Assembly: GCF_011801145.1 (NCBI RefSeq)
Contig: NZ_CP046172.1
Span: forward strand, 8,618,001 to 8,682,000
Direction: 5' to 3'
DNA length: 64,000 nucleotides
Source: Nocardia arthritidis
GTDB taxonomy: Bacteria; Actinomycetota; Actinomycetes; Mycobacteriales; Mycobacteriaceae
The notes beneath the pieces were generated by a model. That model was not told where the DNA came from. It saw only the letters and a program-made list of their open reading frames with translations, and made no database searches. Shown here one piece after another: positions 25,200 to 34,421 of the stretch; positions within the stretch are counted from its first letter, which is position 1; every line of letters begins with the position of its first letter. A program made the translations under genes and the position numbers.

Positions 25200-26342
25200 T
25201 CAGCCCAGCGCCTGCTCGATATCGGCGAGCAGATCGGACCCGTCCTCGATGCCGACCGAGAGGCGCACCAGATCCACCGGCACCTCCAGCTGCGAACCCG
25301 CGGTGGACGCATGCGTCATCGCGGCCGGATGCTCGATCAGCGATTCGATGCCGCCGAGCGATTCGGCCAGCGTGAAAATCCTGGTGCGCGAGCAGAAGTC
25401 GTGCGCGGCGTCGCGGCCGCCGTGCAGGCGCACCGAGATCATCCCGCCGTAGCGACGCATCTGCTTATCCGCGAGCAGGTGCCCGGGATGTTCCGGCAGG
25501 CCCGGGTAGATCACCTGGCTGATCTTCGGATGACTGCTCAGGAATTCGGCCAGCTTCTCGGCGTTGTCGCAGTGCCGTTCCATGCGCAGGGCCAGGGTCT
25601 TCGCGCCGCGCATGGTCAGGTAGGCGTCGAACGGTCCCGGCACCGCGCCCGCGCCGTTCTGCAGGAAGGCGAATGCGGCGTCCAGATCCTTGTCGTTGGT
25701 GATCAGCGCGCCGCCGACCACATCGGAATGCCCGCCGAGGTATTTGGTGGTCGAGTGGACGACGATATCGGCGCCGAGCAGCAGCGGCTGCTGCAGGTAG
25801 GGGGTGGCGAAGGTGTTGTCGACCACCAGCTTCGCACCGCCCGCGTGCGCGATCTCGGCGAGCGCCGGAATGTCACCGATGCTGAGCAGCGGGTTGGTCG
25901 GGGTCTCGATCCAGATCAGCTTGGTGTTCGGGCGGATCGCGGCGCGCACCTCGTCGGTGTTGAAGATGTGCGCGGGCGAATGTTCGATGCCCCACTGGCT
26001 GAACACCTTGTCGATCAGCCGGAAGGTGCCGCCGTACGCGTCGTCCGGGATGACGATGTGATCGCCGGGGCGCAGGATGGCGCGCAGCGCACAGTCGGTG
26101 GCGGCCATACCGGATGCGAAAGCCCTTCCGTAGCTGCCCGATTCGAGCGCCGCGAGGTTCGCCTCCAGCGCCGCCCTCGTCGGGTTTCCGGTCCTGGCGT
26201 ACTCGAATCCGCCGCGCAGCCCGCCGACTCCGTCCTGGGCGAATGTCGAGCTCGCGTAGATGGGCACGTTCACGGCGCCGGTCTGCGGATCGGGATCGAA
26301 TCCGGCGTGCACGGCCCGTGTGGAGAATCCCAGCTCACTCAT
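25200..26342 (-). CDS. metB: Cystathionine gamma-synthase / gamma-lyase family PLP enzyme
   Basis: A 380-residue Cys/Met-metabolism PLP enzyme. Visible are YARTGNPTRAALE, SGMAATDCAL, DDAYGGTFRL, and the PLP lysine in HSTTKYLGGHSDVVGG, with the C-terminal SLGGIESLIEHPA. It makes cystathionine from an activated homoserine and cysteine in methionine synthesis, or acts as a lyase in reverse transsulfuration; with cbs nearby both directions are possible. Same neighbour order (greA-metB) as in mycobacteria. ATG 26342 gives the usual start. Confidence 0.93.
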   Translation of the reverse strand: MSELGFSTRAVHAGFDPDPQTGAVNVPIYASSTFAQDGVGGLRGGFEYARTGNPTRAALEANLAALESGSYGRAFASGMAATDCALRAILRPGDHIVIPDDAYGGTFRLIDKVFSQWGIEHSPAHIFNTDEVRAAIRPNTKLIWIETPTNPLLSIGDIPALAEIAHAGGAKLVVDNTFATPYLQQPLLLGADIVVHSTTKYLGGHSDVVGGALITNDKDLDAAFAFLQNGAGAVPGPFDAYLTMRGAKTLALRMERHCDNAEKLAEFLSSHPKISQVIYPGLPEHPGHLLADKQMRRYGGMISVRLHGGRDAAHDFCSRTRIFTLAESLGGIESLIEHPAAMTHASTAGSQLEVPVDLVRLSVGIEDGSDLLADIEQALG

Positions 26343-26446
26343 GTGCCCAGCGTAGTTGTAAGCCACTTCTGGGCAACCGGTCACCCGGCTGTGATTGATC
26401 CCAGCATTCGCCAGGGCCGCGGGAGAACCCCGAATAGGCTGGGCCC

Positions 26447-27622
26447 ATGGTGACTGTGGAAGAACTGTTCGCGATCGATTCCCTGCTGTCCGACGACGAA
26501 CGCGAGATCCGTGACACCGTCGCGGCCTTCGCGGCGCAGCGGTTGCGCCCGCATATCGCGGAGTGGTTCGAGGCGGGCACCTTCCCGGCCCGTGAACTCG
26601 CGCCCGAACTCGGCAGGCTCGGCCTGCTCGGCATGCACCTGGACGGTTACGGATGCGCCGGAATGTCGGCGACCATGTACGGCCTGGCCTGCCAGGAGCT
26701 CGAGGCGGTCGATTCCGGTGTGCGCAGCATGGTTTCGGTGCAGGGTTCGCTGGCCATGACCGCGATCCACAAATTCGGTTCCGAGGAGCAGAAGCAGCGG
26801 TGGCTGCCGGAGATGGCGGCCGGGCGGGCGATCGGCTGTTTCGGGCTGACCGAGCCGGATTTCGGTTCCAACCCGGGCGGCATGCGGACCAGGGCCAAGC
26901 GCGACGGTGCCGACTGGGTGCTCAACGGATCGAAGATGTGGATCACCAACGGGTCGGTGGCCGATGTCGCGGTGGTGTGGGCGCAGACCGAGGACGAGGG
27001 CAAACAGGTGATCCGCGGCTTCCTGGTGCCCGCGGGCACGCCCGGCTTCGCCGCCCGCGAGATGCATCACAAGCTGTCGCTGCGCGCCTCCATCACGGCG
27101 GAGCTGGACCTGGACGACGTCCGGCTGCCCGCCGATGCCGTGCTGCCCGAATCGCGCGGGCTCAACGCCCCGCTGTCCTGCCTGAGCGAGGCGCGGTTCG
27201 GCATCATCTTCGGCGCGCTCGGCGCGGCCCGCGACTGCCTGGCCGCCACCATCGAATACGCCCGCACCCGTGAGGTTTTCGACAAGCCGCTGGCGGCCTA
27301 CCAGCTGACCCAGGCCAAGCTGGCCGATATGGCGCTGGAATTCGGCAAGGGTCAGCTGCTGGCGGTGCATCTGGGCCGGTTGAAGGACGCGCACCGGATC
27401 CGGCCGGAGCAGGTGAGCGCGGGCAAGCTGAACAGCACCAGGGAGGCCATCGCGATCGCCAGGGAATGCCGCACCATCCTGGGCGCGAACGGCATCACGC
27501 TGGACTATCCGGTGCTGCGGCACGCGAACAACCTCGAGTCGGTGCTCACCTACGAGGGCACCGCGGAGGTGCATCAACTGGTGCTCGGAAAGGCGCTCAC
27601 CGATGCGAACGCCTTCCGCTGA
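26447..27622 (+). CDS. Acyl-CoA dehydrogenase, glutaryl-CoA dehydrogenase-like
   Basis: A 391-residue acyl-CoA dehydrogenase with GCFGLTEPDFGSNPGGM (FAD/substrate loop), WVLNGSKMWITNG, and the catalytic glutamate in LTYEGTAEVHQL. The loop sequence and the SEARFGI / ARTREVFDKPLAAYQLTQAKLADM region are typical of glutaryl-CoA dehydrogenases, which oxidise and decarboxylate glutaryl-CoA in lysine and tryptophan breakdown. The subgroup is likely, not certain. Divergent from metB. Confidence 0.88.
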   Translation: MVTVEELFAIDSLLSDDEREIRDTVAAFAAQRLRPHIAEWFEAGTFPARELAPELGRLGLLGMHLDGYGCAGMSATMYGLACQELEAVDSGVRSMVSVQGSLAMTAIHKFGSEEQKQRWLPEMAAGRAIGCFGLTEPDFGSNPGGMRTRAKRDGADWVLNGSKMWITNGSVADVAVVWAQTEDEGKQVIRGFLVPAGTPGFAAREMHHKLSLRASITAELDLDDVRLPADAVLPESRGLNAPLSCLSEARFGIIFGALGAARDCLAATIEYARTREVFDKPLAAYQLTQAKLADMALEFGKGQLLAVHLGRLKDAHRIRPEQVSAGKLNSTREAIAIARECRTILGANGITLDYPVLRHANNLESVLTYEGTAEVHQLVLGKALTDANAFR

Positions 27623-27725
27623 CCGGTAATTTGCCAAGAGGTGCCCGACTGGGCGCGATTAGCGGTGGCGGGGTCGGCTAAACGTCACAGTTTCATAAAT
27701 TCTGTGCGATTGCTAGCATGGGCGG

Positions 27726-28082
27726 ATGTTTTTGCTCGGCCCCGCGTTGCTCGAAGTGTCGGCGCATCGCATTTTGACCCGCCTGCACCGCACGCACGGG
27801 GTGCCCGCGCTGGCCGCCGCCGCGCAAATGCCCGCACTGCTCGCCCGGCTCGACCAGCACGCCGCCGCGGTGCGCGACATCCTCGACGTCGGCGTTCCGG
27901 ATTCGGCGAAGGTTCCGGCGGGCGTGCTGCTGGCCGGTTACGTCCGCGGCCTGCTCGACGAGGCCCGCACCGGCACCGGAATGGGCCGCGCGCCAAGCGA
28001 TCTCGACGAGTGGGCGGAGGCCGACTGGTTGCAGTTGCGGCTGGCGGGCGTCTGCCTGCACGCCGCCCGGCAGGCCGCCTGA
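27726..28082 (+). CDS. Small hypothetical actinobacterial protein
   Basis: A 118-residue all-alpha protein (ALLEVSAHRILTRLHRTHG, LDEWAEADWLQLRLAGVCLHAARQ). It resembles small uncharacterised actinobacterial proteins, possibly the DUF6401 type, but I cannot assign a function. A strong terminator follows directly. Confidence 0.65.
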   Translation: MFLLGPALLEVSAHRILTRLHRTHGVPALAAAAQMPALLARLDQHAAAVRDILDVGVPDSAKVPAGVLLAGYVRGLLDEARTGTGMGRAPSDLDEWAEADWLQLRLAGVCLHAARQAA

Positions 28083-28094
28083 TATCGAAAAAGC

Positions 28095-28127
28095 GCCCGC
28101 CGCACCGTAATTCGCGGTGCGGCGGGC
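28095..28127. terminator. Strong bidirectional terminator
   Basis: A perfect 13-bp stem (GCCCGCCGCACCG with CGGTGCGGCGGGC) and a 7-nt loop, with AAAAA on the left and ATTTT on the right, so it can stop transcription of both convergent genes. Confidence 0.85.
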
Positions 28128-28149
28128 ATTTTACGTATTACCTTGGCGC

Positions 28150-29034
28150 TCAGCGCCTTTCCTGCGGGTTACCGTACTGCTGATACCCGCCCTGCGCATA
28201 CTGCTGGCCCTGGCCGTACTGCCCGCCCTGCGCGAAACCGCTGCTGGTCATCGGCTCCTGCCACTGCTGGCCGCGGGTCGCCTGCTGATCCATCCACAGC
28301 TGCTCGCGCGCGACATCCTCGCGGCCCCGCCGATACGCCTCGGCGTGCCCCTTCACCTCGGGCATCTCCTGCTCCAAGCCGCTCAGCCAGCTCTCCCAGC
28401 GCTGCTGCATCGGGCTGATCATGCCGCCGCCGATGCCGACGATCAGGATGCCGCCGATCGTCGCGAGCACCGTGATCAGGATCGGCATGGTCACCGAGGT
28501 CGCGACACCGACCTGGTTCAGCGCGGCGACGATGCCGACGCCCCAGATGAACACCGAGGCGATCCGCCCGAGCATCGCACCGTAGGACAGGCCGCCGAGC
28601 ATATTGGTGACCATCTCGCGCACCGCGTGCGCGATGGCGCCCGCGATCACCACGACGACGATCGCGACCGCGGCCCGCGGCAGCCAGGCGACGATGCCGT
28701 TGAGCATCGAACTCACCGGGTTCGGCCCGAAGACGCCGAAGCCGAGCTGCAGCGCGATCAGCAGAATCGCGTAGTACGCCAGCTTCGCCAGCAGATCGGA
28801 GGCGTCGTACCGGCTGCGCGAGAGCAGCTGCCGTATCCCGCCCCGCTCCACCAACCGGTCGAAGCCGACCCGGTCGAGCACTCGGCGCACGACGGCCGCG
28901 ACCACCCTGGCGATGATCCAACCGGCGAGCATGATGACCAGGAATCCGGCCAGCTTGGGGACGAACGTGGCCACCGAGCTCCACGCGTCCGACATCCCCC
29001 GCTGGAAATCGATAGCCAAACTGGAGGTGTGCAT
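28150..29034 (-). CDS. MscS-related membrane protein with Gln/Gly-rich tail
   Basis: A 294-residue protein with about five transmembrane helices (KLAGFLVIMLAGWIIARVVAAVV, AKLAYYAILLIALQLGF, AAVAIVVVVIAGAIAHAV, and two more) in the pattern of small conserved-TM-helix mechanosensitive-channel relatives (CmpX type). The C-terminus is a low-complexity Q/G/Y-rich segment (QGGQYGQGQQYAQGG), probably disordered and cytoplasmic. Likely an envelope-tension or ion-leak protein; unproven. ATG 29034 lies within a purine-rich AAGGGA context. Confidence 0.75.
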   Translation of the reverse strand: MHTSSLAIDFQRGMSDAWSSVATFVPKLAGFLVIMLAGWIIARVVAAVVRRVLDRVGFDRLVERGGIRQLLSRSRYDASDLLAKLAYYAILLIALQLGFGVFGPNPVSSMLNGIVAWLPRAAVAIVVVVIAGAIAHAVREMVTNMLGGLSYGAMLGRIASVFIWGVGIVAALNQVGVATSVTMPILITVLATIGGILIVGIGGGMISPMQQRWESWLSGLEQEMPEVKGHAEAYRRGREDVAREQLWMDQQATRGQQWQEPMTSSGFAQGGQYGQGQQYAQGGYQQYGNPQERR

Positions 29035-29233
29035 ATCCCTTCCCTTCGCTATCCGATTACGCCATGGCATTTGCCGAGGCGAGCTCACGGAACCGTTCGC
29101 GGAGCGATATTGCTCATGGTTCGCTCATAAGCTCACTCACTCGGCGGTTATACCCCTATGCAAGCACTTATATGACAAAGTTGCGCAGCATTTGCCAAAT
29201 TGCTGATAGTGCTCGGAAGCGAATGCGGGACGG

Positions 29234-29677
29234 TCAGCCGAGAATGCGGTAGCCGGTGGTCAGTCCGCGCGGGCGCGCGACCGTCAGCTCGTCCTCGGCG
29301 TAGCCGAAGGGCGGCCAGTGGTATCCGCGGGGCCAGGTTTTCTCGGAGCCGGCCAGGATCAGATCGCACAGTTCGGTGACGGCGCGCCGGGCGGGCCAGA
29401 TGTGCTCGCGGTCCGGCGCGATGACGGCGTCCGCCGCGGCGGCGCGAATGTGCTCGATCAGCAGCAGCGTCGGGGCGAGCTCGGTGTCGTCGACGATGAG
29501 CAGCGCGGGCAGTTCGTAGCCCCACCGCTGCGCGAGCCATTCGACGATGCGCTCGTCCCGTCGCCGGTGCCTGCCCGAAATGTCTTGGCGCAGAATGCCG
29601 ATTGCTGTTGGTGTTCCGGCCGTCCGCTCGGCGGGCGATACTGGCGCTGGTGGCACGCAGTCAAGGTTCGTCGTCAT
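29234..29677 (-). CDS. Hypothetical protein
   Basis: A 147-residue soluble protein. The central LPALLIVDDTELAPTLLLIEHIRAAAADAVIAPD reads like a Rossmann-type half domain; the end GYHWPPFGYAEDELTVARPRGLTTGY is unusual. No family recognised. Actinobacteria carry short XRE-neighbour proteins of this kind, and this one diverges from the XRE/TPR regulator across the tandem repeat; any link is speculative. Confidence 0.6.
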   Translation of the reverse strand: MTTNLDCVPPAPVSPAERTAGTPTAIGILRQDISGRHRRRDERIVEWLAQRWGYELPALLIVDDTELAPTLLLIEHIRAAAADAVIAPDREHIWPARRAVTELCDLILAGSEKTWPRGYHWPPFGYAEDELTVARPRGLTTGYRILG

Positions 29678-29796
29678 CGCGGCCGAGTGCGATGGCGTGC
29701 GGCGGGGAAAATACTGGGCAAATGGTGGTCGGACCGGTCCAGCGCAACCGGCGAGCATCTATTCTGGCGATGGGTCCAGAAGAGAGGCCCGCACTC

Positions 29797-29949
29797 GTGA
29801 CCGAGCGCGGCGAGCGAATCATAGGCATAGCGCAACCGGTCACGGCGCGGCCGAGCCCAGCGAGGACGCGACGTGACCGAGCGCAGCGAGGGCACCAATA
29901 GGCGCAGCACCAGCGGTCACGGCGCGGCCGAGCCCAGCGAGGACGCGTC
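29797..29949 (+). repeat. Tandem direct repeat, 76 and 77 bp units
   Basis: Unit 1 (29797-29872) and unit 2 (29873-29949) both begin GTGACCGAGCGC and share the run GGTCACGGCGCGGCCGAGCC and the end AGCGAGGACGCG. They differ mainly in the middle third. The start codon of the next gene (GTGACCGG at 29950) repeats the unit's first bases, so the array leads directly into the gene. This looks like an extragenic repeat family rather than coding sequence. Confidence 0.8.
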
Positions 29950-31197
29950 GTGACCGGTCGGAATGAGCTGCTCATCGAGGCTAGATCGCGAGTGGAGTCG
30001 CCCGGATCGCCGGGCCGTCCGATGACTCGCCGAGAATTGGCCGACGCCGTCAACGACCACGTTTTCCGGGTGACCAACAAACCTGGTGCCGTCGACGAGC
30101 GGCATGTCGGCAAATGGGAGCGAGGCGAGACGACGTGGCCGAGGAAGCACTATCGCGCCGCATTGCGTGCGGTCCTGAATGTCGCGACGGATGCCGAGCT
30201 GGGCTTCGTCCGGCACCGGCAGTCCACGGATGACGAGGACGTGAACCGCAAACAATTCATCCAGGGTGCGCTCGTGATCGGTACGGGCGCAGCGCTTTCC
30301 AACGCGGCCCCGACCGAGGCCGAGTTGATCGAAACCCTGGGCGGGCCCACGACGCACTTCCGCAGGATGGAGTCCTCGGTGGCGTCGGACCGGCTGGCGC
30401 CCGCGGTGGAGGCGCACCTGAATCTGGTGGCGGGTGTGGTCCGCGATCGGCTGCGCACCTCCAACGGCTTCCGCACCCTATCCGAAATCGCCGGTCTGGC
30501 AGCGTGGTTGGCGGCCGACCGGGGCGATGACGCGATGGCGCGCCGCCACTACATCGAGGCCATCCGCTACGCCGAGCGCACCCATCATCCGCTGCTGGTC
30601 TCCTATATGACCGCCAGCCTCGGTCACTACGCGGTGGAAACCGGTGACGGGCGCGCCGGGCTGACGCTATTGCACAGGGCCGCAGCACAACTCGGCGCCG
30701 ATGCGCCGGACAGCGCGAGCGCGTGGTTGGCCTCGCTGCTCGCCGTCGCCCACGCGTCCACCGGGGATCGCAACGGCGCGCTGGCCGCGCTGCAGCGGGC
30801 CGAGCGACTCGCGGAACGCCAGCACGGCGAACCGCAGTGGCCGTGGGTATTCGCCTTCGACGGGACGAAAGCCGCACGGTATCAAGCCAGTACGCTCGCC
30901 AGGCTCGGCGACCATCGGGCCGCGAAGGTCGCGTTCGCCGCCGCGGCGCCCGCCCTGCTCGCCGAGAAACCGCGGGCGCTGGTCCAGGTGGAGCACGCCT
31001 ATGTGCTGGCACGCAGCGGCGATATCGAGGCGGGCTGCGCGCTGGCCGCACAGTCGCTGACCATCGGCCTCGCCTTCCACAGCGAGCGAATCACCAGGCT
31101 GGCCAGGGATTTCCGGGCCAGCCTGCCCGGTAAGACCGCGGAGGCACGTCCGCTGGACGAGGCGCTGGCGACGCTGTACCGGCCCGACGAACCGTGA
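29950..31197 (+). CDS. XRE-family HTH regulator with C-terminal TPR-like region
   Basis: A 415-residue protein. Residues 1-95 form an HTH of the actinobacterial XRE type (MTRRELADAVNDHVF, HVGKWERGETTWPRKHYRAAL). A short linker (RKQFIQGALVIGTGAALSNA) is followed by alpha-helical repeats to the end, resembling the TPR-like helical domains of such regulators. These proteins commonly control differentiation or secondary metabolism in actinobacteria. The GTG start at 29950 sits at the end of the tandem repeat; an internal ATG at 30022 is possible. Confidence 0.75.
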   Translation: MTGRNELLIEARSRVESPGSPGRPMTRRELADAVNDHVFRVTNKPGAVDERHVGKWERGETTWPRKHYRAALRAVLNVATDAELGFVRHRQSTDDEDVNRKQFIQGALVIGTGAALSNAAPTEAELIETLGGPTTHFRRMESSVASDRLAPAVEAHLNLVAGVVRDRLRTSNGFRTLSEIAGLAAWLAADRGDDAMARRHYIEAIRYAERTHHPLLVSYMTASLGHYAVETGDGRAGLTLLHRAAAQLGADAPDSASAWLASLLAVAHASTGDRNGALAALQRAERLAERQHGEPQWPWVFAFDGTKAARYQASTLARLGDHRAAKVAFAAAAPALLAEKPRALVQVEHAYVLARSGDIEAGCALAAQSLTIGLAFHSERITRLARDFRASLPGKTAEARPLDEALATLYRPDEP

Positions 31198-31249
31198 GCT
31201 CCGCGGTGACCATCGATATGGTTTCCGCCCGCGGATCGGCGGCACGGCC

Positions 31250-31726
31250 GTGACGCGCGTCGCCATCACCGGGCATAGAGGTCTGCCCGCGGACACCACC
31301 GCGCTGGTCGACCGCATGCTGCGCGGTGCGGTGCTGCGGCGGGCCGCCGACCTCGTCGGCGTGAGTTGTCTTGCGGACGGCCCGGATTCGCTGTTCGCCA
31401 GGGCGGTGCTCGACTACGGCGGCAGGCTGATCGCGGTGGTGCCCGCCCGGACCTACCGCGCCGCCCTACCCGTCGAGCATCATCGGGTATACGACGAATT
31501 ACTCTCGGCGGCAATAAAAGTCATCGAGCTGGACCGCGACGAGTCGAATGCCGAGGCGCACCTGGCCGCCGGTCTGCGGATGCTCGACGAGGCCGATGAG
31601 CTGCTCGCGGTCTGGGACGGCGCACCGGCGCGCGGTGTCGGCGGCACGGCCGACGTGGTCGCCGCGGCCCGGCGGCGCGGGCTGCCCGTCACCGTGATCT
31701 GGCCCGGCGGCGCGACCCGCGACTGA
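31250..31726 (+). CDS. SLOG/Rossmann-like nucleotide-binding protein
   Basis: A 158-residue protein starting VAITGHRGLPADT, with DGPDSLFARAVLDYGGRLIAVVPA and LLAVWDGAPARGVGGTADVVAAA, the pattern of SLOG-superfamily proteins (DprA/LOG relatives) that bind nucleotides or nucleotide-derived signals. It lies 52 bp after the XRE/TPR regulator and may be cotranscribed. The GTG start gives the motif at the N-terminus. Its ligand is unknown. Confidence 0.65.
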   Translation: MTRVAITGHRGLPADTTALVDRMLRGAVLRRAADLVGVSCLADGPDSLFARAVLDYGGRLIAVVPARTYRAALPVEHHRVYDELLSAAIKVIELDRDESNAEAHLAAGLRMLDEADELLAVWDGAPARGVGGTADVVAAARRRGLPVTVIWPGGATRD

Positions 31727-31728
31727 TT

Positions 31729-31890
31729 GGGCCTGTCTCATAAGTCACGGTGGATGCATTCGGGGTTCAGATCGTCGCCTGGCAAGGCGGAGGAGGAGCC
31801 GATACCGGGGTTGTATCGGCGACGACGACAACGCGGCCAGGCGGCGATCTGGACCCCGAAGGCGCCGCCAGGGACTTATGAGATAGGCCC
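31729..31890. repeat. 162-bp imperfect inverted repeat, MITE-like element
   Basis: The left end GGGCCTGTCTCATAAGT and the right end (reverse complement GGGCCTATCTCATAAGT) match at 16 of 17 bases, and similarity extends inward about 55 bp on each side (GATCGTCGCCTGG versus GATCGCCGCCTGG). The element exactly fills the space between the stop codons of two convergent genes and has TT on each outer side. It could fold as one long hairpin and end both transcripts, or be a non-autonomous insertion sequence remnant. Confidence 0.7.
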
Positions 31891-33027
31891 TTAGTGCGCG
31901 ACGAGTTCGCGCGGGCGCTCCCGGACCGCGCGCCGATCGCTCAGATAGCGGAACAGCCGCAGCAGCACCGGCAGCGCGAACACCATGAGCAGCAGCCGCA
32001 GACTCTGCACGCTGGTGATCAGCGGCAGGTTCGCGTTCATCGATTCGGCGGTCGCGAGTACGGCATTGATACCGCCCGGCGTGGTGGCCAGGTAGATATC
32101 GGACAGCTCCAGATCGACGAACAGCGCGACGGTGAAGGCCAGCGCGGCCACCGCGCCGGAGAGCGCGACGATGGTCAGCGTCATCCCCGGGATCATCCGT
32201 GCCATCTCGATGACGACACCCCTGGTGAACCGGGTGCCGACCTCGAATCCGATGATGACGAACAGCAGATCCTTCAGCAGGTTGGTCGGGGCGTAGCCGT
32301 GGGTGACGCCGAGCGCGGTCAGCAGCGCGGTGATCAGCATCGGTCCGATCAGCGCCGGGCTGGGCATATTGAGCCGACGGCCGAGCCAGATGCCCGCCAC
32401 GCACAGCATCACCGCGATCGATAGACCCGCCACCTGGTCGCCGCGGCCGAAGAGCATCCAGTGCGGCAGATCGGGATTGGTGACCGATGCGGTGACCGAT
32501 CGGGCGTTCGCGGCGAGACCATCGCCGTGCGAGAGCATCGATGCCAGCGCGGGCGCACTCAGCGCGACCATGGCCACGCGCAGGTACTGCATGAAGGCGA
32601 CCCGCCGCGGGTCGGCGTCCATTTCGTCGGCGCAGGCCACCACCGCGGCGGAGCCGCCCGCGAGCAGGCCGAGGGTCGCGGTCGGCAGGTCGACGCCGCT
32701 CACCCGCGCGAAAACCCAAGCGACGAGCACACTTACCACCAGGGTCGCCAAGGTGACGGCCAAAACCGGGAAGACCGCCAGACCGATCGATGACAGCAGC
32801 GAGATCTCCAGGTAGCTGCCCATCAGCACGCCGAGCATCGCCTGAGCCCCCACCGAAATCTGCCGAGGCATCGGCGCGGGCAGCCGCCCGGACAGCGCGA
32901 GCACGGCGCCGACCACCATGGCCAGGATCATCTGCGGGGCCGGAAAGTGCACCCGGTCGAGCAATTCCGCGGCGGCGAGCACGCCGATCAGGAGTGCCAT
33001 CCAGCCGAATATTTGCCACCGGTTCAT
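31891..33027 (-). CDS. AbrB-family membrane protein (PF05145, putative transporter)
   Basis: A 378-residue integral membrane protein with about ten helices in two similar halves, each with a MILAMVVGAVLAL or ALIGPMLITALLTALG type segment. It matches the AbrB/ammonia monooxygenase-like family (PF05145), often mislabelled a regulator after Escherichia coli AbrB. Substrate unknown. TTPGGINAVLATAESMNANLPLI is the family's most conserved region. Start ATG 33027 has no clear ribosome site. Confidence 0.85.
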   Translation of the reverse strand: MNRWQIFGWMALLIGVLAAAELLDRVHFPAPQMILAMVVGAVLALSGRLPAPMPRQISVGAQAMLGVLMGSYLEISLLSSIGLAVFPVLAVTLATLVVSVLVAWVFARVSGVDLPTATLGLLAGGSAAVVACADEMDADPRRVAFMQYLRVAMVALSAPALASMLSHGDGLAANARSVTASVTNPDLPHWMLFGRGDQVAGLSIAVMLCVAGIWLGRRLNMPSPALIGPMLITALLTALGVTHGYAPTNLLKDLLFVIIGFEVGTRFTRGVVIEMARMIPGMTLTIVALSGAVAALAFTVALFVDLELSDIYLATTPGGINAVLATAESMNANLPLITSVQSLRLLLMVFALPVLLRLFRYLSDRRAVRERPRELVAH

Positions 33028-33293
33028 GCTTACAAAGCTTTGCAGAGTTCAGTGAACATCCCGTAACGAGGTCGTTATCTCAGCTAACAGTAGGTGTGAT
33101 TCTGCGCATTTTCCGGCCTGAGGGCGACAAACGGTGCGCGCGAGTGCGGCCTTACACACCGACAGCTAATTCCACATGGAAGGTGTTGTAGTGGTAGCCA
33201 GATTCATCTAGGACCGCATTAGTGTCAATTGTTTTCAGCGCTGGTACTGCCCGGCAAACTATGCGCGGACGGCAATATCGGATTGTTTCCGGT

Positions 33294-33743
33294 TCAGCCG
33301 CCGATGCCGGGACCCGGCGTCGGGACAACGTCGCGCGCGGTGATTTCCGTTGCGCAGCAATCACATTCGAGTCGCACACGCGCCTCGCCAGAGCAATCGC
33401 GATGGGCGTAGTGCACCGGCGGGCCATCCGGAGCCATATATCTGTCGCCCCAGTCCTTGATGGCCATCAGCACGGGGTAGATGTCGTGCCCCTTGCGCGT
33501 GAGCCGGTATTCCTCGTACGCGCCACCATCGATCCGCCGTTTCTCCAGGATGCCGTGCTCGACCAGCCGATCGAGCCGGTCCTGCAGGCGGCCGCGGGAA
33601 ATGCCGAGCGCGGTCTGGAAGCCGTTGAACCGGCGCACACCCGCGAAAGCGAATTTCAAAATCAGCAGCGTCCAACGGTCACCGAAGATCACCAGCGGCC
33701 GGGTGATCGAGCACGGAAAGTCGGCGAGTTCCGCGTAGCGCAT
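33294..33743 (-). CDS. HxlR-family winged-helix regulator with cysteine-rich tail
   Basis: A 149-residue regulator: PCSITRPLVIFGDRWTLLILKFAF, RFNGFQTALGISRGRLQDRLDRL, and DGGAYEEYRLTRKGHDIYPVL are typical HxlR segments. After the winged helix the tail holds HYAHRDCSG and ECDCCATEI, a possible metal or redox site; the N-terminal cysteine in DFPCSI is the one that senses electrophiles in some HxlR proteins. Target unknown; the AbrB permease gene is the neighbour on the same strand. Confidence 0.85.
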   Translation of the reverse strand: MRYAELADFPCSITRPLVIFGDRWTLLILKFAFAGVRRFNGFQTALGISRGRLQDRLDRLVEHGILEKRRIDGGAYEEYRLTRKGHDIYPVLMAIKDWGDRYMAPDGPPVHYAHRDCSGEARVRLECDCCATEITARDVVPTPGPGIGG

Positions 33744-33886
33744 CCGGTCATCCTATGCCCGAAACCGGCATCGGCGTGTGGCGAACCGGACCCCTGTCGT
33801 TCATGGTCGGCGAATGACAGATATCTGTTAGTGCCCACGCGGCAAAACATCTGAGGCGGTACGCATTTCGTGCCTATATTGCGTTG

Positions 33887-34369
33887 ATGGGGACGATGAT
33901 CCATCGAGTGGCGACCGGTCTCGGCATCGCGGTTCTGCTGACGGGCTGCCAATCGGCGGATCACGCATCCGTATCGCCGAGCCCGACCACCGTCGCGAGC
34001 CACCCGGTCGACACCACCCCGGTCGGCGCGACCTGGAATGTGCCGAAAGCCTTTCTGGGCCAATGGAAGGGCGATGCCGTGAACGGTCCGGCCATCACCA
34101 TGTCCATCGGCGCGGGCAAGAACTCCGAGGAGATCGCGACGACATCGACCGTCGACAGGCAGTCCGGCAATCGCTGCGAGCACGCCCAGCGGGTCATCCT
34201 GGTCACCGAAACCGAACTCACCTTCTCGGCCCGTCTACTCGGCGGCGCCGGCTGCGCCGCGGACGGCGCGACGACAATCGTCGACCTGCGCCCCGACGGC
34301 GCACTCGACTACACCGCACCGGCCGGACCGACCGGAACGATCACCGCGGTCCTGCGCCGGACCCCCTGA
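33887..34369 (+). CDS. Secreted lipoprotein
   Basis: A 160-residue protein with a lipoprotein signal (GLGIAVLLTGC, lipidated Cys at about residue 21), a Ser/Thr/Pro linker and a small beta-rich domain with GQWKGD and CEHAQR and GAGCAADGA cysteines. The domain resembles other actinobacterial lipoproteins of unknown function. ATG 33887 or 33896 would both work. Confidence 0.75.
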   Translation: MGTMIHRVATGLGIAVLLTGCQSADHASVSPSPTTVASHPVDTTPVGATWNVPKAFLGQWKGDAVNGPAITMSIGAGKNSEEIATTSTVDRQSGNRCEHAQRVILVTETELTFSARLLGGAGCAADGATTIVDLRPDGALDYTAPAGPTGTITAVLRRTP

Positions 34370-34421
34370 GTCACACCAATCAGCTTCTCGCACAGGCTAT
34401 TACCTGCGCGGGAGTGGCGAT

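Noticed and set aside
29797..29949. CRISPR array
   Set aside because: Only two long units in direct tandem without spacers, so not a CRISPR array.
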